This document shows positions 1 to 7,444 of a stretch of DNA of 64,000 nt, in pieces; position 1 is the stretch's first letter, and every line of letters starts with the position of its first letter. The stretch is taken from the NCBI GenBank assembly GCA_965277615.1, contig CBDIDG010000006.1, forward strand, positions 1,488,001 to 1,552,000, in the 5' to 3' direction. Under the pieces are notes generated by a model. That model was not told the origin of the DNA. It saw nothing but the letters and a program-made list of their open reading frames with translations, and did not search any database. Position numbers and translations under genes: made by a program. The DNA is from Bog-532 sp965277615 (GTDB lineage: Bacteria > Actinomycetota > Actinomycetes > Streptosporangiales > Streptosporangiaceae).

Positions 1-344
1 ATGCCACCCCCGGCCGGAGAGTCCGCGACATCGTGGTAGCCGCCGTCGCGCAGGACGCCGGCGAACAGCCGCAGCTGGCCCGTGGTCCGGCCCACCTCAC
101 CGGTCAGCCGGGTCTCCCCCAGCGCGGTTTCCGCGTCGGCCAGGGCGACCAGCTCGGCCGCCCGCTCATCGAGGGCGTCAGCCAATGCCTCCAGCGCATG
201 GGCCCGGGCCTCGTCGTCCAGGGAAGCCCAGGCCGGCAGGGCCTCGGCCGCCGCGGCGACGGCCGCGTCCACATCGGCGTCGGTCGTCTCCCCCACCGGC
301 TCCCCGGTGGGCTGGCCCGTCCGTGGGTTGTACCCCTGAATCAT
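1..344 (-). CDS. aldehyde dehydrogenase, N-terminal part (probable alpha-ketoglutaric semialdehyde dehydrogenase)
   Basis: Only the first ~114 codons are inside the window; the gene runs off the left edge. The N terminus (IQGYNPRTGQPTGEPV, then an Ala-rich helix with AAEALPAWASLDDEARA) is typical of the NAD(P)-dependent aldehyde dehydrogenase superfamily. The catalytic Cys and Glu lie outside the window. ATG at 344 is preferred over ATG at 350 because the GAAGGG ribosome site abuts 350 and is six bases from 344. It is the third gene of an operon 24 bases behind an IlvD-type sugar-acid dehydratase and a DapA-family dehydratase. From that context its inferred job is oxidation of 2-oxoglutarate semialdehyde to 2-oxoglutarate. 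Family call is firm; substrate is inference from neighbours. Confidence 0.75.
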   Translation of the reverse strand, partial: MIQGYNPRTGQPTGEPVGETTDADVDAAVAAAAEALPAWASLDDEARAHALEALADALDERAAELVALADAETALGETRLTGEVGRTTGQLRLFAGVLRDGGYHDVADSPAGGG

Positions 345-368
345 CAGCATCCCTTCGTTATCGTCACG

Positions 369-2108
369 TTATCCGGCATTGGGGTCGACGTTCCGGCCCT
401 GCTTGGCCAGGAACGCGAAGTCACACCCCTCGTTGGCCTGCGTGATCTGGTCGGTGAACAGGACACCGTAGCCCCGCTCGAACTTGGGCTCGGGCGGCTG
501 CCACTGGGCCCGGCGCGCGGCCAGTTCCTTGTCCGTCACCTCCAGGCGAAGCTCCCGGGCGGCGGCGTCCAGGGTGATCAGGTCGCCCGTGCGGACCAGA
601 GCCAGCGGGCCGCCGACGAAGGACTCCGGGGCCACGTGCAGCACGCAGGCCCCATAGCTGGTGCCGCTCATCCGCGCGTCGGAGATCCGCACCATGTCCC
701 GGACACCCTGCTTGAGCAGGTAGCTGGGGATGGGCAGCATGCCGTACTCGGGCATGCCCGGGCCGCCCTTGGGTCCCGCGTTGCGCAGCACCAGAACCGA
801 GTCGGCGGTGATGTTCAGCGCCGGGTCGTTGATGTTCTTCTGCATCTCGCTGTAGCTGTCGAACACCACGGCCGGGCCGGTGTGCTTGAGCAGCCGCGGC
901 TCGGCCGCGATGTGCTTGACCACCGCGCCGTCGGGGGCCAGGTTGCCGCGCAGCACGGCCACCCCGCCCTCGGCCGACAGGGCCTGCTCCGGGGTGCGGA
1001 TGACGTCGTCGTTGTAGACGGTGGCGTCGGCGATCTGCGCCCCGAACGTCCCGCCGCTGGCCGTGGGCCGGTCCAGGTGCAGGGCGCCGGGCACGGTGGC
1101 CAGCTGGGCCAGCAGCGCGCGCAGGCCACCGGCGTAGTAGAAGTCCTCCATCAGGTAGGTGCCGCTGGGCTGGATGTTGGCCAGCACCGGCACCCGCCGG
1201 GAAATCTCGTCGAAGTCGTCCAGGGTGAGCTGCACGCCGGCCCGCCCGGCCATCGCGACCAGGTGGATCAGCGCGTTGGTCGAGCCGCCCAGGGCCAGCA
1301 CGGTGGCCGCCGCGTCCTCGAACGCCTCCCGGGTCAAGATGGTGGCCGGCCGCAGGTCGTCCCAGACCATCTGCACGATCCGCCCGCCGGTGGCCACGGC
1401 CATCCGGTAGTGCGCGGAGTCCACCGCCGGGATCGAGGCGGCCCCGGGCACGGTCATGCCCAGCGCCTCGGCCGCCGAGGTCATGGTGGACGCGGTGCCC
1501 ATGGTCATGCAGTGCCCGGGCGACCGGGCGATCCCGGACTCCAGGTCGGCCAGCTCGCAGTCCCCGATCAGCCCGGCCCGAGCGTCGTCCCAGAACTTCC
1601 ACTGGGCGGTGCCGCTGCCGACGGTCTGGCCGCGGTAGTTGCCGCTCAGCATCGGCCCGGCGGGCAGATAGATGGCCGGCTGGCCCGCGCTGGTTGCCCC
1701 CATCAGCAGCCCTGGGGTGGTCTTGTCGCACCCGCCCATCAGCACGGCGCCGTCGGCCGGGTAGGAGCGCAGCAGCTCCTCGACGTCCATGGCCAGCAGG
1801 TTCCGGTACATCATCGGGGTCGGCTTCTGGAACGATTCGGACAGCGTGGCCACCGGGAACTCGATCGGGAAACCACCCGCTTCGAGCACCCCCCGCTTGA
1901 CCTGCGCGGCTCGTTCCCGCAGGTGCATGTGGCAGCCGTTCATCTCCGACCACGTGTTGAGGATGGCGATGATCGGCTTGCCCAGGTGCTCCTCGGGCGC
2001 GTAGCCGAGCTGGCGCATCCGCGAGCGGTGGCCGAACGCCCGCAGCCCCGACGTCCGGTCGCTGCCGAACCAGCTGAAGCTGCGAAGCTCCTCAGGCGTC
2101 TTGGTCAC
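369..2108 (-). CDS. IlvD/Edd-family sugar-acid dehydratase (L-arabinonate/D-xylonate type)
   Basis: A 579-residue Fe-S dehydratase. Three cysteines sit where the [2Fe-2S] ligands of pentonate dehydratases lie: C59 (EMNGCHMH), C127 (MGGCDKTTPG) and C200 (SPGHCMTMGT). The numbering matches, from memory, the Rhizobium L-arabinonate dehydratase. The late ARMSGTSYGACVLH segment carries the conserved active-site serine. Predicted reaction: dehydration of L-arabinonate or D-xylonate to the 2-keto-3-deoxy acid. The GTG start at 2108 overlaps the stop of the DapA-like gene (GTGA) and has GGAGGAG about 8 bases upstream. The reading frame is open further upstream but that part is antisense-like and lies in the neighbour. 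The alternative, branched-chain dihydroxy-acid dehydratase IlvD, is less likely given the cysteine spacing and the operon. Confidence 0.85.
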   Translation of the reverse strand: MTKTPEELRSFSWFGSDRTSGLRAFGHRSRMRQLGYAPEEHLGKPIIAILNTWSEMNGCHMHLRERAAQVKRGVLEAGGFPIEFPVATLSESFQKPTPMMYRNLLAMDVEELLRSYPADGAVLMGGCDKTTPGLLMGATSAGQPAIYLPAGPMLSGNYRGQTVGSGTAQWKFWDDARAGLIGDCELADLESGIARSPGHCMTMGTASTMTSAAEALGMTVPGAASIPAVDSAHYRMAVATGGRIVQMVWDDLRPATILTREAFEDAAATVLALGGSTNALIHLVAMAGRAGVQLTLDDFDEISRRVPVLANIQPSGTYLMEDFYYAGGLRALLAQLATVPGALHLDRPTASGGTFGAQIADATVYNDDVIRTPEQALSAEGGVAVLRGNLAPDGAVVKHIAAEPRLLKHTGPAVVFDSYSEMQKNINDPALNITADSVLVLRNAGPKGGPGMPEYGMLPIPSYLLKQGVRDMVRISDARMSGTSYGACVLHVAPESFVGGPLALVRTGDLITLDAAARELRLEVTDKELAARRAQWQPPEPKFERGYGVLFTDQITQANEGCDFAFLAKQGRNVDPNAG

Positions 2109-3055
2109 GAACGGCTCTCCTCCAGGTTCCAGGACCGCAGGATCTCGGTCACGGCGTCGCGGGTTTCCTTGGGCAGCACCCGGCTCGGTGGCCGCACGTC
2201 CCGGCCGCAGAGGCCGAGCTGGGCCAGCGCCTCCTTGACCACGCTGACGTTGTCGGCGGATCCGCCGGCCGCGCGCAGATCCTCGAACGGCCGGATCAGC
2301 TCCCAGGTGTCCATCGCGCCGCCGGCGTCGCCGGTCCGCAGCGCGCCCAGCAACGACAGCGACACCGAGGGGCTGACGTTGGCCAGCCCCGAGGTGAACC
2401 CGCGTGCGCCGTAGGCCCAGTAGCCGGGGGCGTAAGGCTCGGCCAGCCCGGCCAGCCAGGTGAACCGGTCCAGGCCGGCGTCCCGGGCCACTGCCCCGAA
2501 CCGGGCCGCGTCCTTGACCCCGTACTTGACCCCGATCACGTTCGGGCTGCGCGCCCCCAGCTCGCCGATCTGGGCCCCGGTGACCTGTTCGCTGCGCACG
2601 TAGAGCACCACCCCCAGGTCGGGCACGGCGTCCGCAATGGCCTGGTGGTAGTCGACCCACCCTTCGGGCGCCTGGTACGGGTGCACCGGCTGGTGGACCA
2701 TGATCAGCTGAGCCCCGGTGTCCTGGGCGTGCCGGGCCGCGTCGATTGCGCTGGCGGTGTCGTGCCCCACGCCAACCAGCACGTCGGCGTAACCGCCGCT
2801 CCCGGCCTCGGTGCGGGCGGCGCGGACCGCGTGCTCGGTGGCCTGCCGGGCTTCAGCCGGAGTAAGCGCGTAGAACTCGCCGGTGTTGCCATTGGCCGTG
2901 ATCACGGTGATCCCGGAATCCACCACCCGCCGGATCAGGTCGGTGTAGGTGCCCCACTCGACGCTGCCGTCGGGCCGCATCGGCGTCACGGGGATCACGA
3001 CCACCGTGGCCAGTGCGTCCTTCAGCCGTGCGGTGGTCGCTTCGTCAAGTGCCAT
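2105..3055 (-). CDS. DapA-family 2-keto-3-deoxy sugar-acid dehydratase/aldolase
   Basis: A 316-residue TIM-barrel protein of the dihydrodipicolinate synthase family. The NGNTGEFYALTPAE motif is near residue 55, the Schiff-base lysine is K177 (NVIGVKYGVKDA) and the conserved Tyr is Y152 (VLYVRSEQ). The family includes 2-keto-3-deoxy-L-arabinonate dehydratase and 5-dehydro-4-deoxyglucarate dehydratase. Together with the downstream pentonate dehydratase and aldehyde dehydrogenase, the best assignment is conversion of 2-keto-3-deoxypentonate to 2-oxoglutarate semialdehyde. ATG 3055 has GGGAG five bases upstream and is the first gene of the operon. The substrate could instead be a hexarate-derived keto acid. 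Confidence 0.8.
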   Translation of the reverse strand: MALDEATTARLKDALATVVVIPVTPMRPDGSVEWGTYTDLIRRVVDSGITVITANGNTGEFYALTPAEARQATEHAVRAARTEAGSGGYADVLVGVGHDTASAIDAARHAQDTGAQLIMVHQPVHPYQAPEGWVDYHQAIADAVPDLGVVLYVRSEQVTGAQIGELGARSPNVIGVKYGVKDAARFGAVARDAGLDRFTWLAGLAEPYAPGYWAYGARGFTSGLANVSPSVSLSLLGALRTGDAGGAMDTWELIRPFEDLRAAGGSADNVSVVKEALAQLGLCGRDVRPPSRVLPKETRDAVTEILRSWNLEESRS

Positions 3056-3120
3056 CAGTACTCCCGGTCACGTGGGTGCGCGCTCACATAGCAACCGTAA
3101 GGGGCGCGGGCCGACGCGTG

Positions 3121-3154
3121 GGAGCCCGGGGAGGGTGCACCCTCCCCGGGCTCC
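3121..3154. terminator. perfect 34-bp palindrome, terminator of the lectin-like gene
   Basis: All 34 bases equal their own reverse complement, starting GGAGCCCGGGGAGGGTGC. It lies 17 bases past the stop of the lectin-like gene and 65 bases before the start of the pentonate operon, both on the minus strand. No U tract follows, as is common in high-GC actinobacteria. It would isolate the operon from read-through. Confidence 0.75.
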
Positions 3155-3171
3155 TGCTCCGGGCTCCGGGC

Positions 3172-4143
3172 TCAGCCGGCCAGGCGCCAGCCGGTCAGGC
3201 CCGGAGTGGGCGCGGCCCAGTCGGCGGCGTCCTGGTAGAGCTGGTGGTCGGTGCCCTGGGCGTAGACGAAGGTGGTCGGGATCGTGGCCAGGTCCTGGGT
3301 GAAGGCGGCGGGACCGGTGCTGAGCCGGCCGCCCATGGAGTGCCAGCCCGGGGTGTTGGCGATGAAGCGGTGGTAATAGCCGGCGTTGTTGGTTCCGCGG
3401 ACGAAACCGATCAGCGCGGCGGGCTGGCCCTGCGCGGCCAGGATGGCGGTCAGCGCGGGCGAGGAGTTGGTGCGGCCGCCGGCCGGGTTGAAGCCGGTGA
3501 CACCCGGCCCCTCGACGTAGAGCTCGTGGTTGGTCCCGGTCACCAGCGTGTGGGGGCCGTCACCGTACACGTAGGCCGCCGCCGGGCCGGTGCCGGCCAG
3601 CAGGTTGCCGCCCAGCGAGCGCCAGGTGCCCCAGCCGCCCGCGGTGTGCTGCCGGGTCCACTCCGCACCGTTGCTGCCGCGGGCGTAGACCGAGTATTCC
3701 TCGGGCGCCGGGCCGGAGATCGCCGCGGACGGACTGGACGAGATCGTGCCGCCGAGCGACTGCCAGGCGCCGCACGTGCCGGACAGGGTGCAACTGTTCT
3801 CCCACAGGTGGCCACCGGGGCCCTGTCCGAAGATGAGCACGGTGCTGCCGCTCCCCATCAGCCCGGGCGCGCTGGCCAGGTGCCCGCCCGCCGGGGTCAG
3901 CGCCCCGGTGGCAAGGTTTTGCAGCCAGACCGAACCGCCGGCCGCGGTGTAGCCGACCACGCGGGTGGAACCGGCCAGGGTGGCGCCCTGAGCGATCCCC
4001 GCGGCCGGAGCCGGCGCGGTGGCCGCGGTCGCGGTCCCCGCGGCCAGGACCGCGGCCAGGCCGCCGCCCGCGATGGTGGCGGCCAGCGCCCGGGCGGCCA
4101 GGCGCCGCCCCCGCGGCGCTCGGCGGTTGAACTTCGTGATCAT
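3172..4143 (-). CDS. secreted beta-propeller lectin-like protein (paralogue of the gene at 18.9 kb)
   Basis: A 323-residue protein with a Sec signal peptide: a basic start (KFNRRAPRGRRLAARAL), a hydrophobic core and cleavage near ATA-A (about residue 40). The mature part has recurring short blocks with a GG turn (SLGGTISSSPSA, SLGGNLLAGTGPA, AGGRTNSSPALT, SMGGRLSTGPA) and WTRQHTAGGWGTW-like strands, the pattern of PLL/tectonin-type sugar-binding propellers. No catalytic motif is visible. ATG 4143 is preferred over GTG 4146 because AAAGGGGA is five bases upstream of it. A strong palindromic terminator follows. It is divergent from an FHA-HTH gene. Role inferred: extracellular carbohydrate binding. 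Confidence 0.65.
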   Translation of the reverse strand: MITKFNRRAPRGRRLAARALAATIAGGGLAAVLAAGTATAATAPAPAAGIAQGATLAGSTRVVGYTAAGGSVWLQNLATGALTPAGGHLASAPGLMGSGSTVLIFGQGPGGHLWENSCTLSGTCGAWQSLGGTISSSPSAAISGPAPEEYSVYARGSNGAEWTRQHTAGGWGTWRSLGGNLLAGTGPAAAYVYGDGPHTLVTGTNHELYVEGPGVTGFNPAGGRTNSSPALTAILAAQGQPAALIGFVRGTNNAGYYHRFIANTPGWHSMGGRLSTGPAAFTQDLATIPTTFVYAQGTDHQLYQDAADWAAPTPGLTGWRLAG

Positions 4144-4313
4144 CACGTTCCCCTTTGGTGTATTTCAGGACGGCCCCCGCCGTCCTGTCCGCTTCAGGGT
4201 GCGCGACCGGCCCGGGGCCAGCAAGGGGAGCGCTCCCCAGCCAAGGGGTAATTCGCTGGCCACTGTACGGCCGGCGCGGCAGTCTAATTAATGTGGTTGA
4301 AAACGGGGATTCA

Positions 4314-5144
4314 GTGGCAAACCAGACAGATCCGCTGATCGTGATGTACGGCCCGCGTTCCTGGCGGGTCCGGACCGGGGAAACCTTCACCTTCGGCCGC
4401 TCGAAGAAGTGCACGGTCGTGCTGGACGAGGCCGACCGGGGGCTGTCGCGGACCGCGGGCCGCCTGCAGTACCGCGACGGCGCCTGGTGGGTGCAGAACG
4501 ACAGTCGGGCTTGTCTGCTGTTCGTGACCGGGGATCGCGGTTTCCGCGCCGACCTGCCCCCGGGCATGGCCATGCCGCTGCAGCAGTGGCACGCCAAGCT
4601 CCGGCTGACCGGCGGGGCAGGTCACTACACGCTGCTGGTCCGCCTGCCCGACGAGAACCTGCCGGACGAGGACGGCGCGCCCGGGCCGCTCCCACTGACC
4701 GCGGTGCCCACGGACTCACGGGCCATGACCAGCGTGCGCAGCCGGCCCCGGCTGTCCGATTCGGACCGGCTGATCCTGGCCGCCCGATTCGAGAAGTACC
4801 TGGTCTGGCGCTACCCAGGGGTGGCCACCCCGTGCACGGCCCGCGAAGCGGCCGAGCGCATCGGCTGGGGCCAGCACGCCGTGGTCAAGCGGTGCGAGAA
4901 CATCCGCGAGCGCTACGCCCGCCTGGGCGTGCCCGGGCTGCGTGGCCCGCGGGCCCTGGAGGAGCTGGCCACCCTGCTCATCTCCACCGGAGAGCTGACC
5001 GCCGACGATCTGCGCCGCCTGCCCGCCCGGGACCGGCCCACCCAGAAATTGCCACCCCGGACGATCAAGATGGCGAGGGCACAGAATCTTTTGGCTGGCC
5101 AGCCCACCGATACCGGTAGAAACCCGGCAGCAGCACGCCGATGA
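4314..5144 (+). CDS. FHA-domain protein with C-terminal helix-turn-helix-like region
   Basis: A 276-residue protein with no signal peptide. Residues about 10-110 fit an FHA phosphothreonine-binding fold: FTFGRSKKCTVVL (Gly-Arg), then LSRTAGRLQYRDGAWWVQND (Ser-Arg and Asn). The usual His of the SRxH motif is missing, so phosphopeptide binding may be altered. After an acidic Pro linker, residues about 145-235 (LSDSDRLILAARFEKYL, TAREAAERIGWGQHAVVKR) look like a winged-helix DNA-binding or partner-binding region. The start is uncertain: GTG 4314 has GGGGA five bases upstream; GTG 4293 is also in frame. Its 3' end overlaps the convergent MFS gene by 80 bases. Likely a cytoplasmic signalling or regulatory protein. 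Confidence 0.65.
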   Translation: MANQTDPLIVMYGPRSWRVRTGETFTFGRSKKCTVVLDEADRGLSRTAGRLQYRDGAWWVQNDSRACLLFVTGDRGFRADLPPGMAMPLQQWHAKLRLTGGAGHYTLLVRLPDENLPDEDGAPGPLPLTAVPTDSRAMTSVRSRPRLSDSDRLILAARFEKYLVWRYPGVATPCTAREAAERIGWGQHAVVKRCENIRERYARLGVPGLRGPRALEELATLLISTGELTADDLRRLPARDRPTQKLPPRTIKMARAQNLLAGQPTDTGRNPAAARR

Positions 5145-6330
5145 CCAATGCGCCGGCCACGGTGGCCAGTCCCCCGGCCAGCGCGCTGATCCCCGGGGTG
5201 GTGAGCGAGCCCAGCGTGCCCGCTTCCAGGTTGCCGAGCTGGGCCCCGCCCGCGCCGACCACGAAGTCGGTGGCCATGACCCGGCCGCGCAGCGGTTCCG
5301 GGGTGACCTCCTGCAGGATGGCGCCGCGGAACACGACCGTGAACGTGTCGGCCGCGCCCGCCGCGGCCAGCAGGGTCAGGGTCAGCCACAGCGAGCGGGC
5401 CAGCGCGAAGCCCGCGAACGCGCCACCCCAGATGGTGACCGTGATCAGCATGGCGCGGCCGGGCCGGGCCAGGTGCCGCAGCGGCCCGGACAGCGCGGCA
5501 CTGACCAGGCCGCCGGCCCCGATCGCGGCCGTGAACAGGCCGAGGGTGCGCGGGCTGCCGCCGAACCGGGCCGCGTTGATGGCCGGGAACAGCGCGATCG
5601 GCAGCCCGAACACGGTGGCGTTCAGGTCGGCCAGGAACGCCCCGGCCAGCGGCGGGCTGCGGCGGATGAACCGGGCCCCTTCGGCCGCGGCGTGCCACCC
5701 GGGCCTGGTCACAGTCTGGGGCGGCAGGGCGGGCAGCCGGATGATTCCGTACAGGGACGCCGCGAAGCTGACCACGTCGATCAGGTAGCAGGCCGGCAGG
5801 CCGAGGTGCGGGGCGGCGGTGATGACCCCGGCCAGCGCCGGGCCGACGACCAGGACGACCTGGAAGCTGAGCCGGATCAGCGCCAGCCCGGCGGTCCGCT
5901 GCTCGGCCGGCAGCAGGCTCGGCACCATCGCGGCCCGGACGGGCCAGTCGATGGCGGCCACCGCGGACTGCATGGCGACCAGTGCGTACAGCAGCCCGGT
6001 GACCCGGAGCCCGGCAAGGGCCTGGGCCGCCAGCGCCGCCGACACCGCGGTCTGCACGCCCCCGGTGATCAGGGCCAGCCGGCGCCGGTCCATGGCGTCG
6101 GTGATCGAGCCGGCCAGCAGCCCCACGGTCAGCAGCGGGATCACCTGGGCCAGGCCCAGCGCACCCACCGCAAACGAGGAGTGGGTGAGCCGGTAAACCT
6201 GCAGGATGACGGCAAACAAGGTCAGCGCGCCGCCGATGGCCGACAGCGTGTTGCCCACCCACAGCCGCCGGAACGCCGCCGACCGCCTGAGCGGCTCGAC
6301 GTCAATGAGCAGCCGGAACCGTCGGGGCAC
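5065..6330 (-). CDS. MFS transporter (EntS/MFS_3-like exporter)
   Basis: A 421-residue protein with about 12 hydrophobic segments. It begins FRRLWVGNTLSAIGGAL as in the EntS/MefA-like group and has the family loop AGSITDAMDRRRLALI between TM2 and TM3. Substrate is unknown; relatives export siderophores or macrolides. GTG 6330 is the start; TAGTGC lies six bases upstream, a near match to a leaderless -10. The 3' end overlaps the convergent FHA gene, so the last ~26 residues of both are coded on opposite strands. Confidence 0.8.
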   Translation of the reverse strand: MPRRFRLLIDVEPLRRSAAFRRLWVGNTLSAIGGALTLFAVILQVYRLTHSSFAVGALGLAQVIPLLTVGLLAGSITDAMDRRRLALITGGVQTAVSAALAAQALAGLRVTGLLYALVAMQSAVAAIDWPVRAAMVPSLLPAEQRTAGLALIRLSFQVVLVVGPALAGVITAAPHLGLPACYLIDVVSFAASLYGIIRLPALPPQTVTRPGWHAAAEGARFIRRSPPLAGAFLADLNATVFGLPIALFPAINAARFGGSPRTLGLFTAAIGAGGLVSAALSGPLRHLARPGRAMLITVTIWGGAFAGFALARSLWLTLTLLAAAGAADTFTVVFRGAILQEVTPEPLRGRVMATDFVVGAGGAQLGNLEAGTLGSLTTPGISALAGGLATVAGALVIGVLLPGFYRYRWAGQPKDSVPSPS

Positions 6331-6393
6331 AACGCAGCACTATCCCCGCGCTGTGTCCCGACGGCAACCAGTTAATCCCTGGCCGCAGCCGGG

Positions 6394-7428
6394 TCAGTCG
6401 GCTTTCTTCTCCTGGTGGCCGCCGAAGCCGGACCGCATGGCCGACAGCACCTGGCCGGTGAACTTACCGTCGCCGCGCGACTCGAACCGCTCGTACAGGG
6501 CGGAGGAGATGACGGGCGCGGGCACGCCGGTGTCGATCGCCGCTTCCACCGTCCACCGGCCCTCGCCGGAGTCCGACACCCGGCCGGTGTAGTCGGACAG
6601 GTCGGGGGACTTGGCGAAGGCGTCGGCGGTCAGGTCGATCAGCCAGGAGCTGATCACCGACCCGCGCCGCCACACCTCGGCCACCTCACCGACGTCGATC
6701 TTGTACTTGTACGCCCACGGATCACGCAGCGGGGTGGTCTCGGCGTCGATCTCGTCCATGTGGTCCCCGGCGTCGGCGTGCTCGATGATGGACAGCCCCT
6801 CGGCGATCGCGGCCATCATGCCGTACTCGATGCCGTTGTGAACCATCTTGACGAAGTGCCCGGCGCCGTTCGGGCCGCAGTGCAGGTAACCGTCGGCCGC
6901 GGTGCTGCGGTCCTCGGTCCGGCTCGGGGTGGGCGGGACCATGCCCACCCCGGGCGCGATGGTCTTGAAGATCGGGTCCAGCCGGGCCACCGGCTCGTCC
7001 TGGCCGCCGATCATCAGGCAGTAACCGCGCTCCAGGCCCCAGATGCCGCCACTGGTCCCGACGTCCACGTAGTGGACGCCGTCGGCCTGCAGCGCCTTGG
7101 ACCGGATGATGTCGTCCCGGTAGTAGGAGTTGCCACCGTCGATGATGATGTCGTCCGCCGCGACCAGCGGCTTGAGCTTGTCCAGCGTCTGCTCGACCAG
7201 GCCGGCCGGGATCATCAGCCAGATGTTGCGCGGGGTGTCCAGCATGTTCACGAACGTGGCCAGGTCGGTGGAGCCCTTGGCCCCCTCGTCTTCCAGCGAC
7301 TTCACCGCGTCGGCGCTGATGTCATAGACCACACAGTGGTGCCCGTCGCGCATCAGCCGGCGGACGAGGTTGGCGCCCATCCGGCCCAGCCCCACCATGC
7401 CCAGCTGCATCGGCTTGTCAGTTGCCAT
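6394..7428 (-). CDS. gnd: 6-phosphogluconate dehydrogenase, decarboxylating (short form)
   Basis: A 344-residue protein with a Rossmann fingerprint (MVGLGRMGANLVRRL), the family motif IIDGGNSYYRDD, the substrate loop TSGGIWGLERGYCLMIGG and the catalytic segment CGPNGAGHFVKMVHNGIEYG. It converts 6-phosphogluconate plus NAD(P)+ to ribulose 5-phosphate and CO2. Its length matches the short Gnd class (about 300-345 residues) rather than the ~470-residue class; short forms are often NAD-dependent, so cofactor should not be assumed to be NADP. It lies 16 bases behind pgi on the same strand, giving a glucose 6-phosphate/pentose phosphate unit. ATG 7428 has GGGAG upstream. Confidence 0.93.
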   Translation of the reverse strand: MATDKPMQLGMVGLGRMGANLVRRLMRDGHHCVVYDISADAVKSLEDEGAKGSTDLATFVNMLDTPRNIWLMIPAGLVEQTLDKLKPLVAADDIIIDGGNSYYRDDIIRSKALQADGVHYVDVGTSGGIWGLERGYCLMIGGQDEPVARLDPIFKTIAPGVGMVPPTPSRTEDRSTAADGYLHCGPNGAGHFVKMVHNGIEYGMMAAIAEGLSIIEHADAGDHMDEIDAETTPLRDPWAYKYKIDVGEVAEVWRRGSVISSWLIDLTADAFAKSPDLSDYTGRVSDSGEGRWTVEAAIDTGVPAPVISSALYERFESRGDGKFTGQVLSAMRSGFGGHQEKKAD

Positions 7429-7444
7429 CGAAGTCAGCTCCCAG

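Noticed and set aside
33..2414. Plus-strand frame of 793 codons
   Set aside because: It is antisense to the dehydratase operon, His/Gly/Gln-rich and without domain similarity; typical high-GC shadow frame. The same holds for long antisense frames at 9.2-10.8, 15.3-16.8, 32.4-34.6 and 55.6-56.8 kb.
369..3055. Operon as glucarate/galactarate catabolism
   Set aside because: That route needs an enolase-superfamily dehydratase; here the first dehydratase is of the IlvD/Edd type with pentonate-dehydratase cysteine spacing. Not fully excluded for the DapA-like step.
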